Positions 17,189 to 25,995 of a stretch of DNA of 64,000 bases are shown here, piece by piece. Position 1 is the first letter of the stretch; every line of letters begins with the position of its first letter. A program made the position numbers and the translations under genes. The DNA lies in contig NZ_MJUZ01000008.1 in the NCBI RefSeq assembly GCF_002237645.1, positions 1 through 64,000 of the forward strand, read 5' to 3'. The DNA comes from Desulfovibrio sp. MES5. Its GTDB lineage: Bacteria; Desulfobacterota; Desulfovibrionia; Desulfovibrionales; Desulfovibrionaceae. The notes beneath the pieces were generated by a model. It worked only from the letters and a program-made list of their open reading frames with translations. It had not been told where the DNA came from and ran no database searches.

Positions 17189-17419
17189 CTATTTGGCTTC
17201 GGGCCGGGTATTTATGCGGCGACTGGAACGCAGGGTCAGTTCTTCCACAATGACTTTCTCATAGTCCGGCGCCAGAGAAAAATCAGCATGCAGTTCCGCA
17301 CAGATCATGCTTTCAATTTGCTGCGTTTCTTCCCATATTTCAAGCAGCTCGTCGTCAGCCAGAGTTTTGACGCGCTGTGCAAAGGGTTCTTCGTCAGCAA
17401 AGGGGATACAGGAAGCCAT
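17189..17419 (-). CDS. Small acidic protein of unknown function
   Basis: A 76-aa soluble protein rich in Glu/Asp and helical (LADDELLEIWEETQQIESMICAEL). The ATG at 17419 has GGGAG 9 nt upstream, which favours it over the ORF-track start at 17458. I do not recognise a family. It follows the radical SAM gene on the same strand at 82 bp and may be co-transcribed. Confidence 0.65.
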   Translation of the reverse strand: MASCIPFADEEPFAQRVKTLADDELLEIWEETQQIESMICAELHADFSLAPDYEKVIVEELTLRSSRRINTRPEAK

Positions 17420-17501
17420 ATGTTTTCTCCCGTGGGCAAAGACAAAAAGCCGACACAATGGTAGCCAGCGGACGTTGGCATCCCCATGAGGGGCCCCGTT
17501 C

Positions 17502-20360
17502 CTACGGATACAGTTTCTCGTCAGCGAATATTTGCGCGGTTTTTTCCAGTTTCAGCCTGGGACGCAGGGTATCAGGCATTCCCAGAGGCTGCAATATCGC
17601 CATGACGAAAAGCAGAGGCGACAAATAACCACTACTCCAGTCAGCTACAAATGTCACTGACTCAATGGCATTTTCGCGCTGCTCATGCGCGACGGTTTCC
17701 CATTGCCGCAACATTGCCCTGATATTGGCTGTGCGGGGGCCTTTTTGGGTGTCGCGCGTAAAATTCAGCTCAGGCAATGCGGCAAAGTCTTCAAAGCACC
17801 GGACCATCTGCCTGTTTTCTTCAGGGGTTGGCAGGGACAGGCAAAAAGCTTCGGCTATGGCCTGCTCGGTGCGGTGGCTTTTGTCCACATATTCAACACG
17901 CAGGATTTCCATACCGAGCGGCAGAAGAGGGTTCAGGCGGTCGGCAATTTCTTGCGGCGGAAGAATCTTGTGCAGGGTCAGAGCAAACCATTCCGCCCGG
18001 CTCTCAACACCAACCGGCAGGGCCCGGCCAAAGGACATGAGCGGCATGGGATGGAACCCCTGAGAAAAAGCCATGGGCAGACCGGCCCGACGCAGGGCGC
18101 GGTCAAGAACAGCTTGCAGTTCCAGTTGGCTCAGGTAGGCGCAGCCGCCAGCCTTGCTGTGCCAGATCCGGTATTGCGCCGCCTTGACGGTCAGTTCTGT
18201 GGTAATTTTGGGGGGGCGGCTGGCAGGCGGGCGGCACACAAGGCGACCCTCTTCATCCCGGCTGGGCTGATGGGCGCGCTGGTCGCGCTGCGAGAAAATG
18301 AGCCTGTTGCGGTGCTGATGGCTGTCCGGCAGGGGCGTGTCTTGCTCGCTGCGGGCGGGCACGGACTGATCGTGCGCGTTGTGCGTGAGAGGGTCACAGT
18401 CAGTGCCAGCGCTGGTCTGTGCGCCCACCGAGGCCTCGTTTAAAGGGGCTTTGCTTTGGGGGGCCGTATTGCATGACGCCCCTTTCAGGGGGGAGGCGTC
18501 ACGCAGAGCCTCGGCCAGGGTTGCGGCGCAATTGGGCGAAGGCGTGTGCGGCATGCGCGACGGCCCGGCCTTGGTGTCGCAGGCTCCGCACTGGCGGCAG
18601 GCCCCGTAGCGGCAGTCATCGGTAACTTTTTCCCCAAGAGCGCGCTGCCATTCACGCAGCAAAAATTCCTCGGAAATACCCGCCTCAAGGTGTCCCCAGG
18701 GCAGGGGGCTGCCCGGCTGGCGTTCACCCGTGCATTCCTGCGCGCTCAAGCCGCATTCTTCCAGCGCTTCAAGCCAGGGAGCAAGGGCAAAGTGTTCCAT
18801 CCAACTGGTGAAGATGGAACCCTTGCGGTAGGCCTTTTCAACCACATCGGCCATGCGGCGGTCGGCGCGGGACAAAATGCCCTCCAGATGGCTCATGGCG
18901 GGTTCGTGCCAACGCAATTTAAGGAATTTTTGCCCCTTGAACTGCTGTCGCACAAAATGGACTCGCCGCTGGATTTCCTCCTGGCTGATCTGGGGCACCC
19001 ACTGAAACGGCGTGAAGGGCTTGGGCACAAAGGGCGAAAGGGCCGCCGTGACCTGCAGGCGCGGGCTGCCGCGTCCGGCGGCGTCACGAACCTTGAGGCA
19101 CGTTTCGGTTATGGCAGCCAGGTCTTCGTCTGTTTCGGTCGGAAGCCCGATCATGAAATAGAGCTTTACCTGGCGCCAGCCGTGCTCAAGCAGCTTCTGG
19201 GCATGCAGCAGCAGGTCTTCTTCAGTCACGCCTTTGTTGATGACGTCGCGCAGGCGCTGGCTGCCAGCTTCGGGGGCCAGAGTGCAGCCGGTACGGCGCA
19301 GGTCGGCCATGCGCTCGATGATTTCGTCGTCAATGGAGCCCACCCGCAGCGACGGCAGGGAAAGGCCGATCTGTTCACGGGCGCAACGGTCCAGCGCGCT
19401 GAAGCACAGGGTCTTCAGAGCTGAAAAATCGCCAGTGCTGAGCGACAAAAAAGAAATTTCGTCAAAGCCAGTTTCGCTGAGGCAATCATCCATCAGGGTC
19501 TGGATGGTTTCCAGCGAGCGCTCGCGCACCGGGCGGTAGACCATACCCGCATGGCAAAAGCGGCAGCCGCGCGTACAGCCGCGCGCGATTTCCAATGACA
19601 GCCTGTTGTGCACGGCCCCCACGGGCACCACCTGTTTGGTGGGATAGGGCGTGTTGTTGATGTCCGCCACGATGCGGCGGGCCGGCCGCGTATAGTCGGC
19701 CAGCAGGGGTACGGGCGGGGCGGTGGGGGCATCAGGCCGGGCAGTGAAGAGCGAAGGCACGTATATGCCCGGGATATGCCGGGCCTCAAGCAGCAGGCGT
19801 TCACGGGTCCAGCCTGCATCCAGGGCTTTTTCAAGCAGTTCCAGAACGTCGGGCAGGCTTTCTTCACCATCGCCCAGCACCATGATGTCAATAAAGGGCG
19901 TCAGTGGTTCCGCGCTGAGCAGCGCGCCGCCCCCGGCAATGACAAGAGGGCAGGCCGCAAGGTCTTGCGGCCTGTCAGCCGTGCGCAGGGGAATGCCCGC
20001 CAGATCAAGCATGTAGAGGACGTTGGTATAGCAAAGCTCATGCGTGATGGAAAAGCTCAGGCAATGGGTCTGCCCCAGTGGGGTGTCTGATTCCAGCGTG
20101 GCCAGAGGCGTATTGTGGGCGCGCAGAATATCTCCTGCTTCGCGCTCGGGAGCCATGACCCGTTCAGCCCACCAGTGCGGGCGGCTGTTGACAATATTGT
20201 ACAGGATCTTTTGCCCCAGATAGGACATGCCGACGTCATAGGTGTCAGGAAAGGCCAGGGCCACACGCAGGCGCACATTCCGAGGGTCTTTTCGGCAGAC
20301 ATTGTCTTCAATGCCAGCATAGCGGCTGGGTTTGGGCAAAAGCGGCAGAAGGGAACGCAT
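17502..20360 (-). CDS. B12-binding-like radical SAM protein fused to DUF2344 (TIGR03960/TIGR03936 type)
   Basis: A 952-aa protein. The N-terminal 200 residues resemble the cobalamin-binding-like domain of YgiQ/TIGR03960 proteins (LAFPDTYDVGMSYLG, VIAGGGALLSAEP). The radical SAM core starts with the 4Fe-4S motif Cys262-x3-Cys266-x2-Cys269 (CTRGCRFC). A second Cys cluster (CRYGACRQCGAC) follows near residue 590. A variable Ser/Ala/Pro-rich linker leads to the C-terminal DUF2344 domain (from about 720, YRIWHSKAGGCAYLSQLELQ). Such fusions are common in anaerobes, often beside ribonuclease E/G and ribosomal-protein genes, but the reaction is unknown to me. The start codon region lacks a strong RBS. 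Confidence 0.92.
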   Translation of the reverse strand: MRSLLPLLPKPSRYAGIEDNVCRKDPRNVRLRVALAFPDTYDVGMSYLGQKILYNIVNSRPHWWAERVMAPEREAGDILRAHNTPLATLESDTPLGQTHCLSFSITHELCYTNVLYMLDLAGIPLRTADRPQDLAACPLVIAGGGALLSAEPLTPFIDIMVLGDGEESLPDVLELLEKALDAGWTRERLLLEARHIPGIYVPSLFTARPDAPTAPPVPLLADYTRPARRIVADINNTPYPTKQVVPVGAVHNRLSLEIARGCTRGCRFCHAGMVYRPVRERSLETIQTLMDDCLSETGFDEISFLSLSTGDFSALKTLCFSALDRCAREQIGLSLPSLRVGSIDDEIIERMADLRRTGCTLAPEAGSQRLRDVINKGVTEEDLLLHAQKLLEHGWRQVKLYFMIGLPTETDEDLAAITETCLKVRDAAGRGSPRLQVTAALSPFVPKPFTPFQWVPQISQEEIQRRVHFVRQQFKGQKFLKLRWHEPAMSHLEGILSRADRRMADVVEKAYRKGSIFTSWMEHFALAPWLEALEECGLSAQECTGERQPGSPLPWGHLEAGISEEFLLREWQRALGEKVTDDCRYGACRQCGACDTKAGPSRMPHTPSPNCAATLAEALRDASPLKGASCNTAPQSKAPLNEASVGAQTSAGTDCDPLTHNAHDQSVPARSEQDTPLPDSHQHRNRLIFSQRDQRAHQPSRDEEGRLVCRPPASRPPKITTELTVKAAQYRIWHSKAGGCAYLSQLELQAVLDRALRRAGLPMAFSQGFHPMPLMSFGRALPVGVESRAEWFALTLHKILPPQEIADRLNPLLPLGMEILRVEYVDKSHRTEQAIAEAFCLSLPTPEENRQMVRCFEDFAALPELNFTRDTQKGPRTANIRAMLRQWETVAHEQRENAIESVTFVADWSSGYLSPLLFVMAILQPLGMPDTLRPRLKLEKTAQIFADEKLYP

Positions 20361-20397
20361 GGTCTTCCTTATGGGGGCAAAAGGCGGAGGGTGCGAA

Positions 20398-20422
20398 AAG
20401 GGCGGCCTTGCGCGCCGCCCTT
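20398..20422 (-). terminator. Terminator downstream of the Sm-like gene
   Basis: AAGGGCGGC and GCCGCCCTT form a 9-bp stem, followed on the minus strand by TTTT. It is 26 bp past the stop and would separate this gene from the radical SAM gene. Confidence 0.7.
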
Positions 20423-20447
20423 GAAAAAAGCCAGAAAAGGAAACGGA

Positions 20448-20789
20448 CTACTTAATCAGGCCGCTGCCTGAACCACCAAGAGGATCGGAGCTGAACTGCA
20501 TCCTGCCCAGGCCGCCGGCCACGGTGAGGTTGGTGCAGGCTTCGATGTACTTATCCTGAAGTTCCTTGGGGGTATTGGCGTAGCGATAGAGGAAATTTTT
20601 TCCTTCAAGGCTGCCGCTGAACTCGGGTTCAAAGGGGTATCCGTAAGGCAGCATCATCATCTGCACGCCCTGTTGCGTGGGAATGCTCTGGATGGCGGCC
20701 ACATCATTGAGGCAATCTTTTTCGGCATCGTACTTGCCAATGACAAGTTCGCCCGTTACCAGCTTCATCAAACGAATATCGTAAGCCAT
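20448..20789 (-). CDS. Small Sm-like (LSm-fold) protein, putative
   Basis: A 113-aa protein starting MAYDIRLMKLVTGELVIGKYD. That strand pattern, followed by NDVAAIQSIPTQQG and MMMLPYGYPF, resembles the Sm1/Sm2-like fold seen in small phage and bacterial proteins, but this is inference from pattern. The ATG at 20789 has CAGGAG 7 nt upstream, so the 16 extra residues in the ORF track are not used. It ends with a Gly/Ser tail. Its terminator (20398-20422) lies between it and the downstream radical SAM gene. Confidence 0.7.
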   Translation of the reverse strand: MAYDIRLMKLVTGELVIGKYDAEKDCLNDVAAIQSIPTQQGVQMMMLPYGYPFEPEFSGSLEGKNFLYRYANTPKELQDKYIEACTNLTVAGGLGRMQFSSDPLGGSGSGLIK

Positions 20790-20855
20790 GCTTTGCTCCT
20801 GAGTGTTGATGGCTTTAGGTAGGCACTGGAGCAGCACATGTCAAGGCATTTTCTG

Positions 20856-20889
20856 TTGCCTTGCCTGCTGAAAACGCTAAAATAACGCC
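20856..20889 (+). promoter_or_regulatory. Candidate promoter of rnc giving a leaderless mRNA
   Basis: TTGCCT (20856-20861), a 16-bp spacer and TAAAAT (20878-20883) lie so close to the rnc ATG at 20890 that the predicted transcript start falls on the initiation codon. No SD sequence is present before the ATG. Confidence 0.5.
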
Positions 20890-21621
20890 ATGCAGAATTT
20901 TGACCTTACACCAGAAAGAACTTCGGATACGGCTTTTGAACTTGTCAAAAAACGGCTCGGGCACAGTTTTGCCCGGCGGGAATTGCTGGAACTGGCCCTG
21001 ACGCACAGTTCGTGGGCCAATGAGTATGCTTGTGGTCAGGAGCACAATGAGCGGCAGGAATTTCTCGGTGATGCTGTGCTTGAGCTTTGCGTCTCGTGGG
21101 AGCTCTACAAGCGCTTTCCCACCGCGCGAGAAGGCGAGCTCACCAAGATGCGCTCAAACCTTGTAAGCGCCGTGAGCCTTGCTGAAAGAGCGCGCGACCT
21201 TGGCCTTGATGTCTTCCTCAAGCTGGGCAGAGGAGAAGAAAATCAGGGGGGGCGCAAGCGCGATGCCGTACTCAGCGATGCCCTGGAAGCTGTATTGGCG
21301 GCTGTTTATGAAGATGGCGGTTTTGTGGCGGCCCAAAAGGCCGTGGCGCGTATATTCGCCGAGCAGTGGCCCGACAGGGCCGGGGACGGAAAAGCCTCAA
21401 AAGACTATAAAACCCGGCTGCAGGAAGCCTCACAGCAGCGTTTCGGACAGGCGCCTCTGTATACGCGCCTGGCCAGTCACGGCCCCGAGCACTCCAAGGT
21501 TTTTGAAGTTTCTCTTCGTTTGCCTGACGGCAGCCAGTTTGTCGCAAGCGGCAGCAGCTGCAAAAAAGCTGAACAGCAAGCAGCGCGCGATGCGCTGAAA
21601 ACGCTCGGGCACACGGAATAA
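20890..21621 (+). CDS. rnc: Ribonuclease III
   Basis: A 243-aa double-strand-specific endoribonuclease that processes rRNA and structured mRNA. The signature NERQEFLGDAVLEL (residues 53-66) holds the catalytic acidic residues, and a second acidic set lies in DALEAVLAAVYED. A double-stranded RNA-binding domain occupies about 165-240 (DYKTRLQEASQQRFG, CKKAEQQAARDAL). No SD precedes the ATG; see the possible leaderless promoter. It stands alone, without era or recO nearby. Confidence 0.96.
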   Translation: MQNFDLTPERTSDTAFELVKKRLGHSFARRELLELALTHSSWANEYACGQEHNERQEFLGDAVLELCVSWELYKRFPTAREGELTKMRSNLVSAVSLAERARDLGLDVFLKLGRGEENQGGRKRDAVLSDALEAVLAAVYEDGGFVAAQKAVARIFAEQWPDRAGDGKASKDYKTRLQEASQQRFGQAPLYTRLASHGPEHSKVFEVSLRLPDGSQFVASGSSCKKAEQQAARDALKTLGHTE

Positions 21622-21679
21622 GCCCTGCTGCGGCTGTGCGGGCAAAATCTATGGTTTGATGGGAGCGCCAGTTATTTGG

Positions 21680-21704
21680 CCTGGTCCGGGGGCACGGCCC
21701 CCGG
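21680..21704. terminator. GC-rich stem-loop downstream of flagellin and rnc
   Basis: GGTCCGGGGGC and GCCCCCGGACC form an 11-bp stem between the convergent rnc and flagellin genes. It lacks a T-run on either strand. Confidence 0.55.
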
Positions 21705-21747
21705 ACCTCCCATATCTTTGGTCTTCCACAACCTAGGGCACGATGGC

Positions 21748-22653
21748 CTAGCCGCCGATGAGCTTCATGGCCATCTGCGGCAGCGAGTTCGCCTGCGAGA
21801 GCATGGCCACCGCAGACTGGCTCAGAATCTGGTTGCGCACAAACTGCGTCATTTCCGTGGCGACGTCCACGTCTGAAATGCGCGATTCGGCAGCCTGCAG
21901 GTTTTCCGCCTGAGTATTCAGGTTGGTAATGGTATTTTCCAGGCGGTTCTGCATGGCGCCCAGGTGAGCGCGGATCTTGTCCTTGGAAATAATGGCGTTG
22001 GTGATGGCGTCCAAAGCCTGCTGCGCGGCCTGCTGCGTGGAGACGGTGCCGCCATTGCGCAGGTTGCCGTTTTCATCAACGGCCTGGTTGCCGACGCCAA
22101 GGGCCGAGGCCGTGCTGGTGCCGATCTTGATGTAGTAATAGTCTTCGGCCGAGTCGTTGCCCGTGCCAAAGTGGATCTTCATCTTGCCCGTGGCCGTTAT
22201 GCCGCTGCCGTCATGAAGATCGCCGGACAGAGAGCCGTTGAGCAGATGTATGCCGTTAAAGTCAGTGGCATTGGCGATACGGGTGATTTCCGAGGCCATG
22301 GCCTGATATTCGGATTCGATCATCAGGCGCTGGGTGGAATCGTACGTGCCCGTGGCCGCCTGTTCGGCCAGTTCCTTCATGCGGGTGAGCTTTTCGTCAA
22401 TTACGCCCAGAGCGCCGTCAGCGGTCTGAATCATTGAGATGGCGTCGTTGGCGTTGCGCGCGCCCTGTTGCAAGGTGGCGATGTCAGCACGCTGCAGTTC
22501 GCGAATGGCCAGACCTGCGGCGTCGTCCGCAGCGCTGTTGACGCGCAAACCTGTTGAAAGGCGCTGTACCGACTTGCTCAACTGGGAATAGTGAGCATTC
22601 AAATTTCTGGCCGTGTTTGCGGCCATCATGTTGTGGTTAATAACCAAAGACAT
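21748..22653 (-). CDS. Flagellin
   Basis: A 301-aa flagellin with the conserved helical D0/D1 ends (MSLVINHNMMAANTARNLN at the N-terminus, SQSAVAMLSQANSLPQMAMKLIG at the C-terminus) and a short variable centre of about 60 residues. It polymerises into the filament after type III export. The ATG at 22653 is preceded by AGGAGGTG, so the ORF-track start 12 codons upstream is wrong. A sigma-54 promoter motif lies 39-54 bp upstream. No fliD, fliS or csrA lies next to it. Confidence 0.95.
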   Translation of the reverse strand: MSLVINHNMMAANTARNLNAHYSQLSKSVQRLSTGLRVNSAADDAAGLAIRELQRADIATLQQGARNANDAISMIQTADGALGVIDEKLTRMKELAEQAATGTYDSTQRLMIESEYQAMASEITRIANATDFNGIHLLNGSLSGDLHDGSGITATGKMKIHFGTGNDSAEDYYYIKIGTSTASALGVGNQAVDENGNLRNGGTVSTQQAAQQALDAITNAIISKDKIRAHLGAMQNRLENTITNLNTQAENLQAAESRISDVDVATEMTQFVRNQILSQSAVAMLSQANSLPQMAMKLIGG

Positions 22654-22691
22654 GGGGCACCTCCTGGTGGTTGCTAAGCTGCTGGGCATTT

Positions 22692-22707
22692 TGCAATCTA
22701 TGTGCCA
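22692..22707 (-). promoter_or_regulatory. Sigma-54 (-24/-12) promoter of the flagellin gene
   Basis: On the minus strand TGGCAC-ATAGA-TTGCA matches the sigma-54 consensus TGGCAC-N5-TTGCA in all fixed positions. The transcript would start about 12 bp further on, leaving a 5' UTR of about 27 nt with the AGGAGGTG site. Confidence 0.85.
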
Positions 22708-24353
22708 TAAAAAAATATTTTTTTATATCAGTATGTTGTGCGCTTGATTTGCCCCTGGGAATTTTTTTCCGCCCTTTGGTGCGAAAATTTTGACGCTCTG
22801 GAGCGGGAAATGAAGCGGTGAACGGCAGATTGCGACCGTTGCGGCAACAACATTTTTTTAACGCAGTCACGCTACACGGCTGGAGAAGCCAAGGCGTCCG
22901 GTCCGGGTTCTTTGCTGGTGAGTATGCCCAGGCTCGTGCATCAGGTGCGGCCCAGGACGGGCTGGGGGCGTGATGGGGGCAGAACTAGGCACAGGTGCTC
23001 GCGCCCTCAGCTAACAGTGTATCCAGATAGCCTCGTGTCCATGTAACGGAGGCGTGGCTATAGCTTTGACACGTTTCGCCACGCATCCAAGCGAGCGGGC
23101 GGGGCGGTGCCGCCTGCAAAAAGCTTGGGCCGCAAATAGCCATCTATAATAGATACGCGAAGCCAAGTGGAGGCAGGGGAACCTCCGCACAGGCTTTCTG
23201 AAGACGTTCCGCAGTGATGGTACGCCGTTTGCCCAAGCATTCACGCGTAATGGGTTCAGGCGGTGACCGGAAGGGCTTTGCCTGTCTGTCGGCTTTCATC
23301 ATGACCGCGCTGTAAGGCAGAATGAGGAGCGACACGGCTTGCTTGCTGCAAGCTCTGCCGCCACCGGCAACTTTCAGGGCCTCGTCATCCCCCTGCTGTG
23401 ATAGCGCATGAGCGATGAGACGTTTTGTTCCATTGCCTCACCACAGCTTCCCGATTCACAACAGACAAAGCGCCAGCGCCGAGCGGCAACGCTCCTGAGC
23501 CGGACAGACAAAACTCCTGTGGCGGGCAGGCAGCGCTTTTATGGAGCTGCGTCGATCATATCGCCAGCACGGCTTTGTCTGCGCGGTTTAGGGCGTTTGT
23601 TTGTAAAAACTGTTTGTCCCTCAGTCCCTCAGTCCGGCAGTCTACCAGCACGACAGCGGATCAGTCAGTTGCGCGGGCAGGGCGCATGACGCTTCTTCAC
23701 GCCTGGGGCATCACGCAAGGTTTCGTAATGGCAAGCGCTGCCGTGAACAATCGTTCAGACTTTACAAGCGCCACAGAGCCAGACGTCGTCAGGCAACGCA
23801 CGCAGATCTGTATATAAATTGATCATAAAAACATGTAGTTAAAATGTTATAAACGTTTTTGCGCGATGTGCGCACTGTTTGCTGACGCGCACAAGTTGCT
23901 TAGCGCATATACAAGACTGATATGTGGAGCACAGAGATATTCATGCAGATGGGTTTTGCAAAAGCCGTGGCCTTTCATTGCTTACTCCTGGTTGCATTTG
24001 TCATGCTGAATGAAAAAATGAATGGCTGGTGGTTTTGTTGTGGGATAAATGCGAAAGACAGCTTTTTTTATTAGCGATTAGATAAAATGGGCGTGACAGG
24101 CATTAATTGTGGCGCTCACTGCCGCATGTTCTTTTTTGCGCGTAGGGTGCATTTTTGCGACATCCTGTCCTGGATTTTTTAAATCATCAAATGGATTGGA
24201 TAGTTGCTGCAATTTTGTAAAATACACAGTTTTGCCCGAAAAATGGCAGTCGTGAGAGGCTTAAGCACATGAGAATTCGGTTATAAGTACGCATTGTTAA
24301 ACTTTGAACTTGTACTTGACAATCTTGATCAGACAGGTAACTTTACGCAGGGT
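22708..24353. other. 1.6-kb region without a supported gene
   Basis: From 22.7 to about 23.8 kb there are only short overlapping ORFs without recognisable domains, with frames that change often, as in an eroded region. From 23.82 kb the composition turns AT-rich. A 43-codon ORF at 23943-24074 encodes a hydrophobic segment but has a poor RBS. GTGCGC...GCGCAC and similar dyads occur near 23.87-23.90 kb. Confidence 0.5.
24316..24343 (+). promoter_or_regulatory. Candidate promoter for the YeiH-family gene
   Basis: A perfect TTGACA at 24316-24321 is followed after 16 bp by TAACTT, a weak -10. The implied leader is about 190 nt and contains two stems. Confidence 0.4.
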
Positions 24354-24469
24354 GTCGCAGCATTTTTGTAAGGCGGCACCTTTTGGTCTTGGTATTCCTC
24401 ATTAGATGCTGCGGCAAATTTTGCCTTTTTTGCGCGATAGTGCCAGTTGGTACAAGCTCGCAAAAAGGG
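24354..24469 (+). promoter_or_regulatory. Structured leader of the YeiH-family gene
   Basis: A 10-bp stem joins 24354-24363 (GTCGCAGCAT) with 24406-24415 (ATGCTGCGGC; one G-T). A second, longer stem joins CCTTTTTTGCGCGA (24424) with TCGCAAAAAGGG (to 24469) and has an inner GTGCC/GGTAC helix. No known riboswitch consensus is evident to me. Confidence 0.5.
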
Positions 24470-24535
24470 CATTAGGTATCTGTGAGGAAGGTGTGTCAGT
24501 GATTACTTGCATCATTCGCATGGAGGACTATGGGT

Positions 24536-25978
24536 ATGGCATCACCAAAGGCAGCATTTAACGAAGATAAAGTAGCTCTGCTTATAGGCTGCCTTGTCTT
24601 TGTTTTAGCGCTCGGAAAAATGGTTGGCCTGGACATTATGGGCTGGGTCGTGGGCGTTGGCATGTGGGTCGACAACCCGCTTAACGCTTGGAAGGCCGCA
24701 ACCTGGAAGTGGCTTCCCGGTTGGGCCTCGCTGTTGGTAAGTTATGCGGTCATTACCGCTCTGATGGCTATGGGCATCAAGCTTATCAAGGGCAATGTGG
24801 CCAACTTCGTGCGTGGCTTCACCATCATCTTCTTTATTGCCATCGCGTGCTACACGCTTGGGGCCAATGCCTACATTGCGGCCAACCCCACGCAGCTGGC
24901 CAAGCAGGGCATTCCCTGGGCGCTGGGCCTCAGCACGGAAGCTGGCCTGATCGTGGCTCTTGTCGTGGGTATTCTTGTGGGCAACATTACCCCCAAGTTT
25001 GCCGAGAGCCTGCGCGAAGCCTGCCGCCCCGAACTTTTTGTTAAAATCGCCATCGTCATCATGGGCGCCGAACTGGGCGTGAAAGCCGCTGATGCCGCCG
25101 GTTTTGCCGGTCACATAATTTTCCGCGGTCTTTGCGCCATTGTTGAAGCGTATCTGCTTTACTGGTGCGTCGTTTACTACGTTGCCCGCAGATACTTCAA
25201 GTTCAATAAAGAGTGGGCTGCTCCTCTTGCCTCCGGCATCTCCATCTGCGGCGTTTCTGCGGCCATCGCCACGGGCGGCGCCATCCGCGCCCGGCCTGTG
25301 GTGCCCATCATGGTTTCTTCGCTGGTCGTGGTGTTCACCTGCATCGAAATGCTCGTGCTGCCTTTTGTGGCGCAGCACTTCCTTTCCACCGAGCCTCTGG
25401 TGGCCGGCGCCTGGATGGGCCTTGCCGTCAAGTCTGACGGCGGCGCCATTGCCAGCGGCGCCATCACCGAATCCCTCATTCTCGCCAAGATGGCTGGTCA
25501 GGGCATCAACTGGGAACCGGGCTGGATCGTGATGGTTACCACCACCGTCAAAATCTTCATTGACGTGTTCATCGGCGTGTGGGCTCTGGTGCTCGCATAC
25601 GTGTGGACCGCCAAGTTCGACAAGACCCGTGGCGAACGCACCATGACCTGGGGCGACGTTATGGACCGCTTCCCCCGCTTCGTGTTGGGGTACATCGCGA
25701 CCTTCCTGATCCTGTTGCTCATGTGCCTGTCCTCGCCCGAACTGCACAAGCTCGGCAAGAGCCTGTCCGGCACCATCAACGGATTCCGTGTGCTGTTCTT
25801 CCTCATGACCTTCTTCACCATTGGTGTTGTGTCCAACTTCCGCAAGCTGCGTGAAGAAGGCATTGGTCGTCTGGCTGTTGTGTATGTGGTGTGCCTGTTC
25901 GGCTTCATCATCTGGGTGGGCCTGTTCATTTCCTACGCCTTCTTCCACGGCATGACCCCGCCTGTTATCGGCGGCTAG
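24536..25978 (+). CDS. YeiH/UPF0324-family membrane protein (putative sulfate exporter family)
   Basis: A polytopic membrane protein of about 480 aa with 11-13 hydrophobic segments. The family (Cons_hypoth698) is annotated as putative sulfate exporters; substrate evidence is thin. Hallmarks here include LVVGILVGNITPKFAESLREA, FVKIAIVIMGAELGVK, SGISICGVSAAIATGGAI and AVKSDGGAIASGAI. GGAGG at 24522-24526 is too close to ATG 24530 but well placed for ATG 24536, so I start there; the difference is two residues. It has a long structured leader and is followed 15 bp later by a 54-aa membrane protein. Confidence 0.88.
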   Translation: MASPKAAFNEDKVALLIGCLVFVLALGKMVGLDIMGWVVGVGMWVDNPLNAWKAATWKWLPGWASLLVSYAVITALMAMGIKLIKGNVANFVRGFTIIFFIAIACYTLGANAYIAANPTQLAKQGIPWALGLSTEAGLIVALVVGILVGNITPKFAESLREACRPELFVKIAIVIMGAELGVKAADAAGFAGHIIFRGLCAIVEAYLLYWCVVYYVARRYFKFNKEWAAPLASGISICGVSAAIATGGAIRARPVVPIMVSSLVVVFTCIEMLVLPFVAQHFLSTEPLVAGAWMGLAVKSDGGAIASGAITESLILAKMAGQGINWEPGWIVMVTTTVKIFIDVFIGVWALVLAYVWTAKFDKTRGERTMTWGDVMDRFPRFVLGYIATFLILLLMCLSSPELHKLGKSLSGTINGFRVLFFLMTFFTIGVVSNFRKLREEGIGRLAVVYVVCLFGFIIWVGLFISYAFFHGMTPPVIGG

Positions 25979-25995
25979 CATATACGGAGTGAGAT

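Noticed and set aside
23011-23335. Overlapping minus-strand ORFs that might be a broken gene
   Set aside because: Joining the frames gives no recognisable protein, so I list the stretch only as non-coding.
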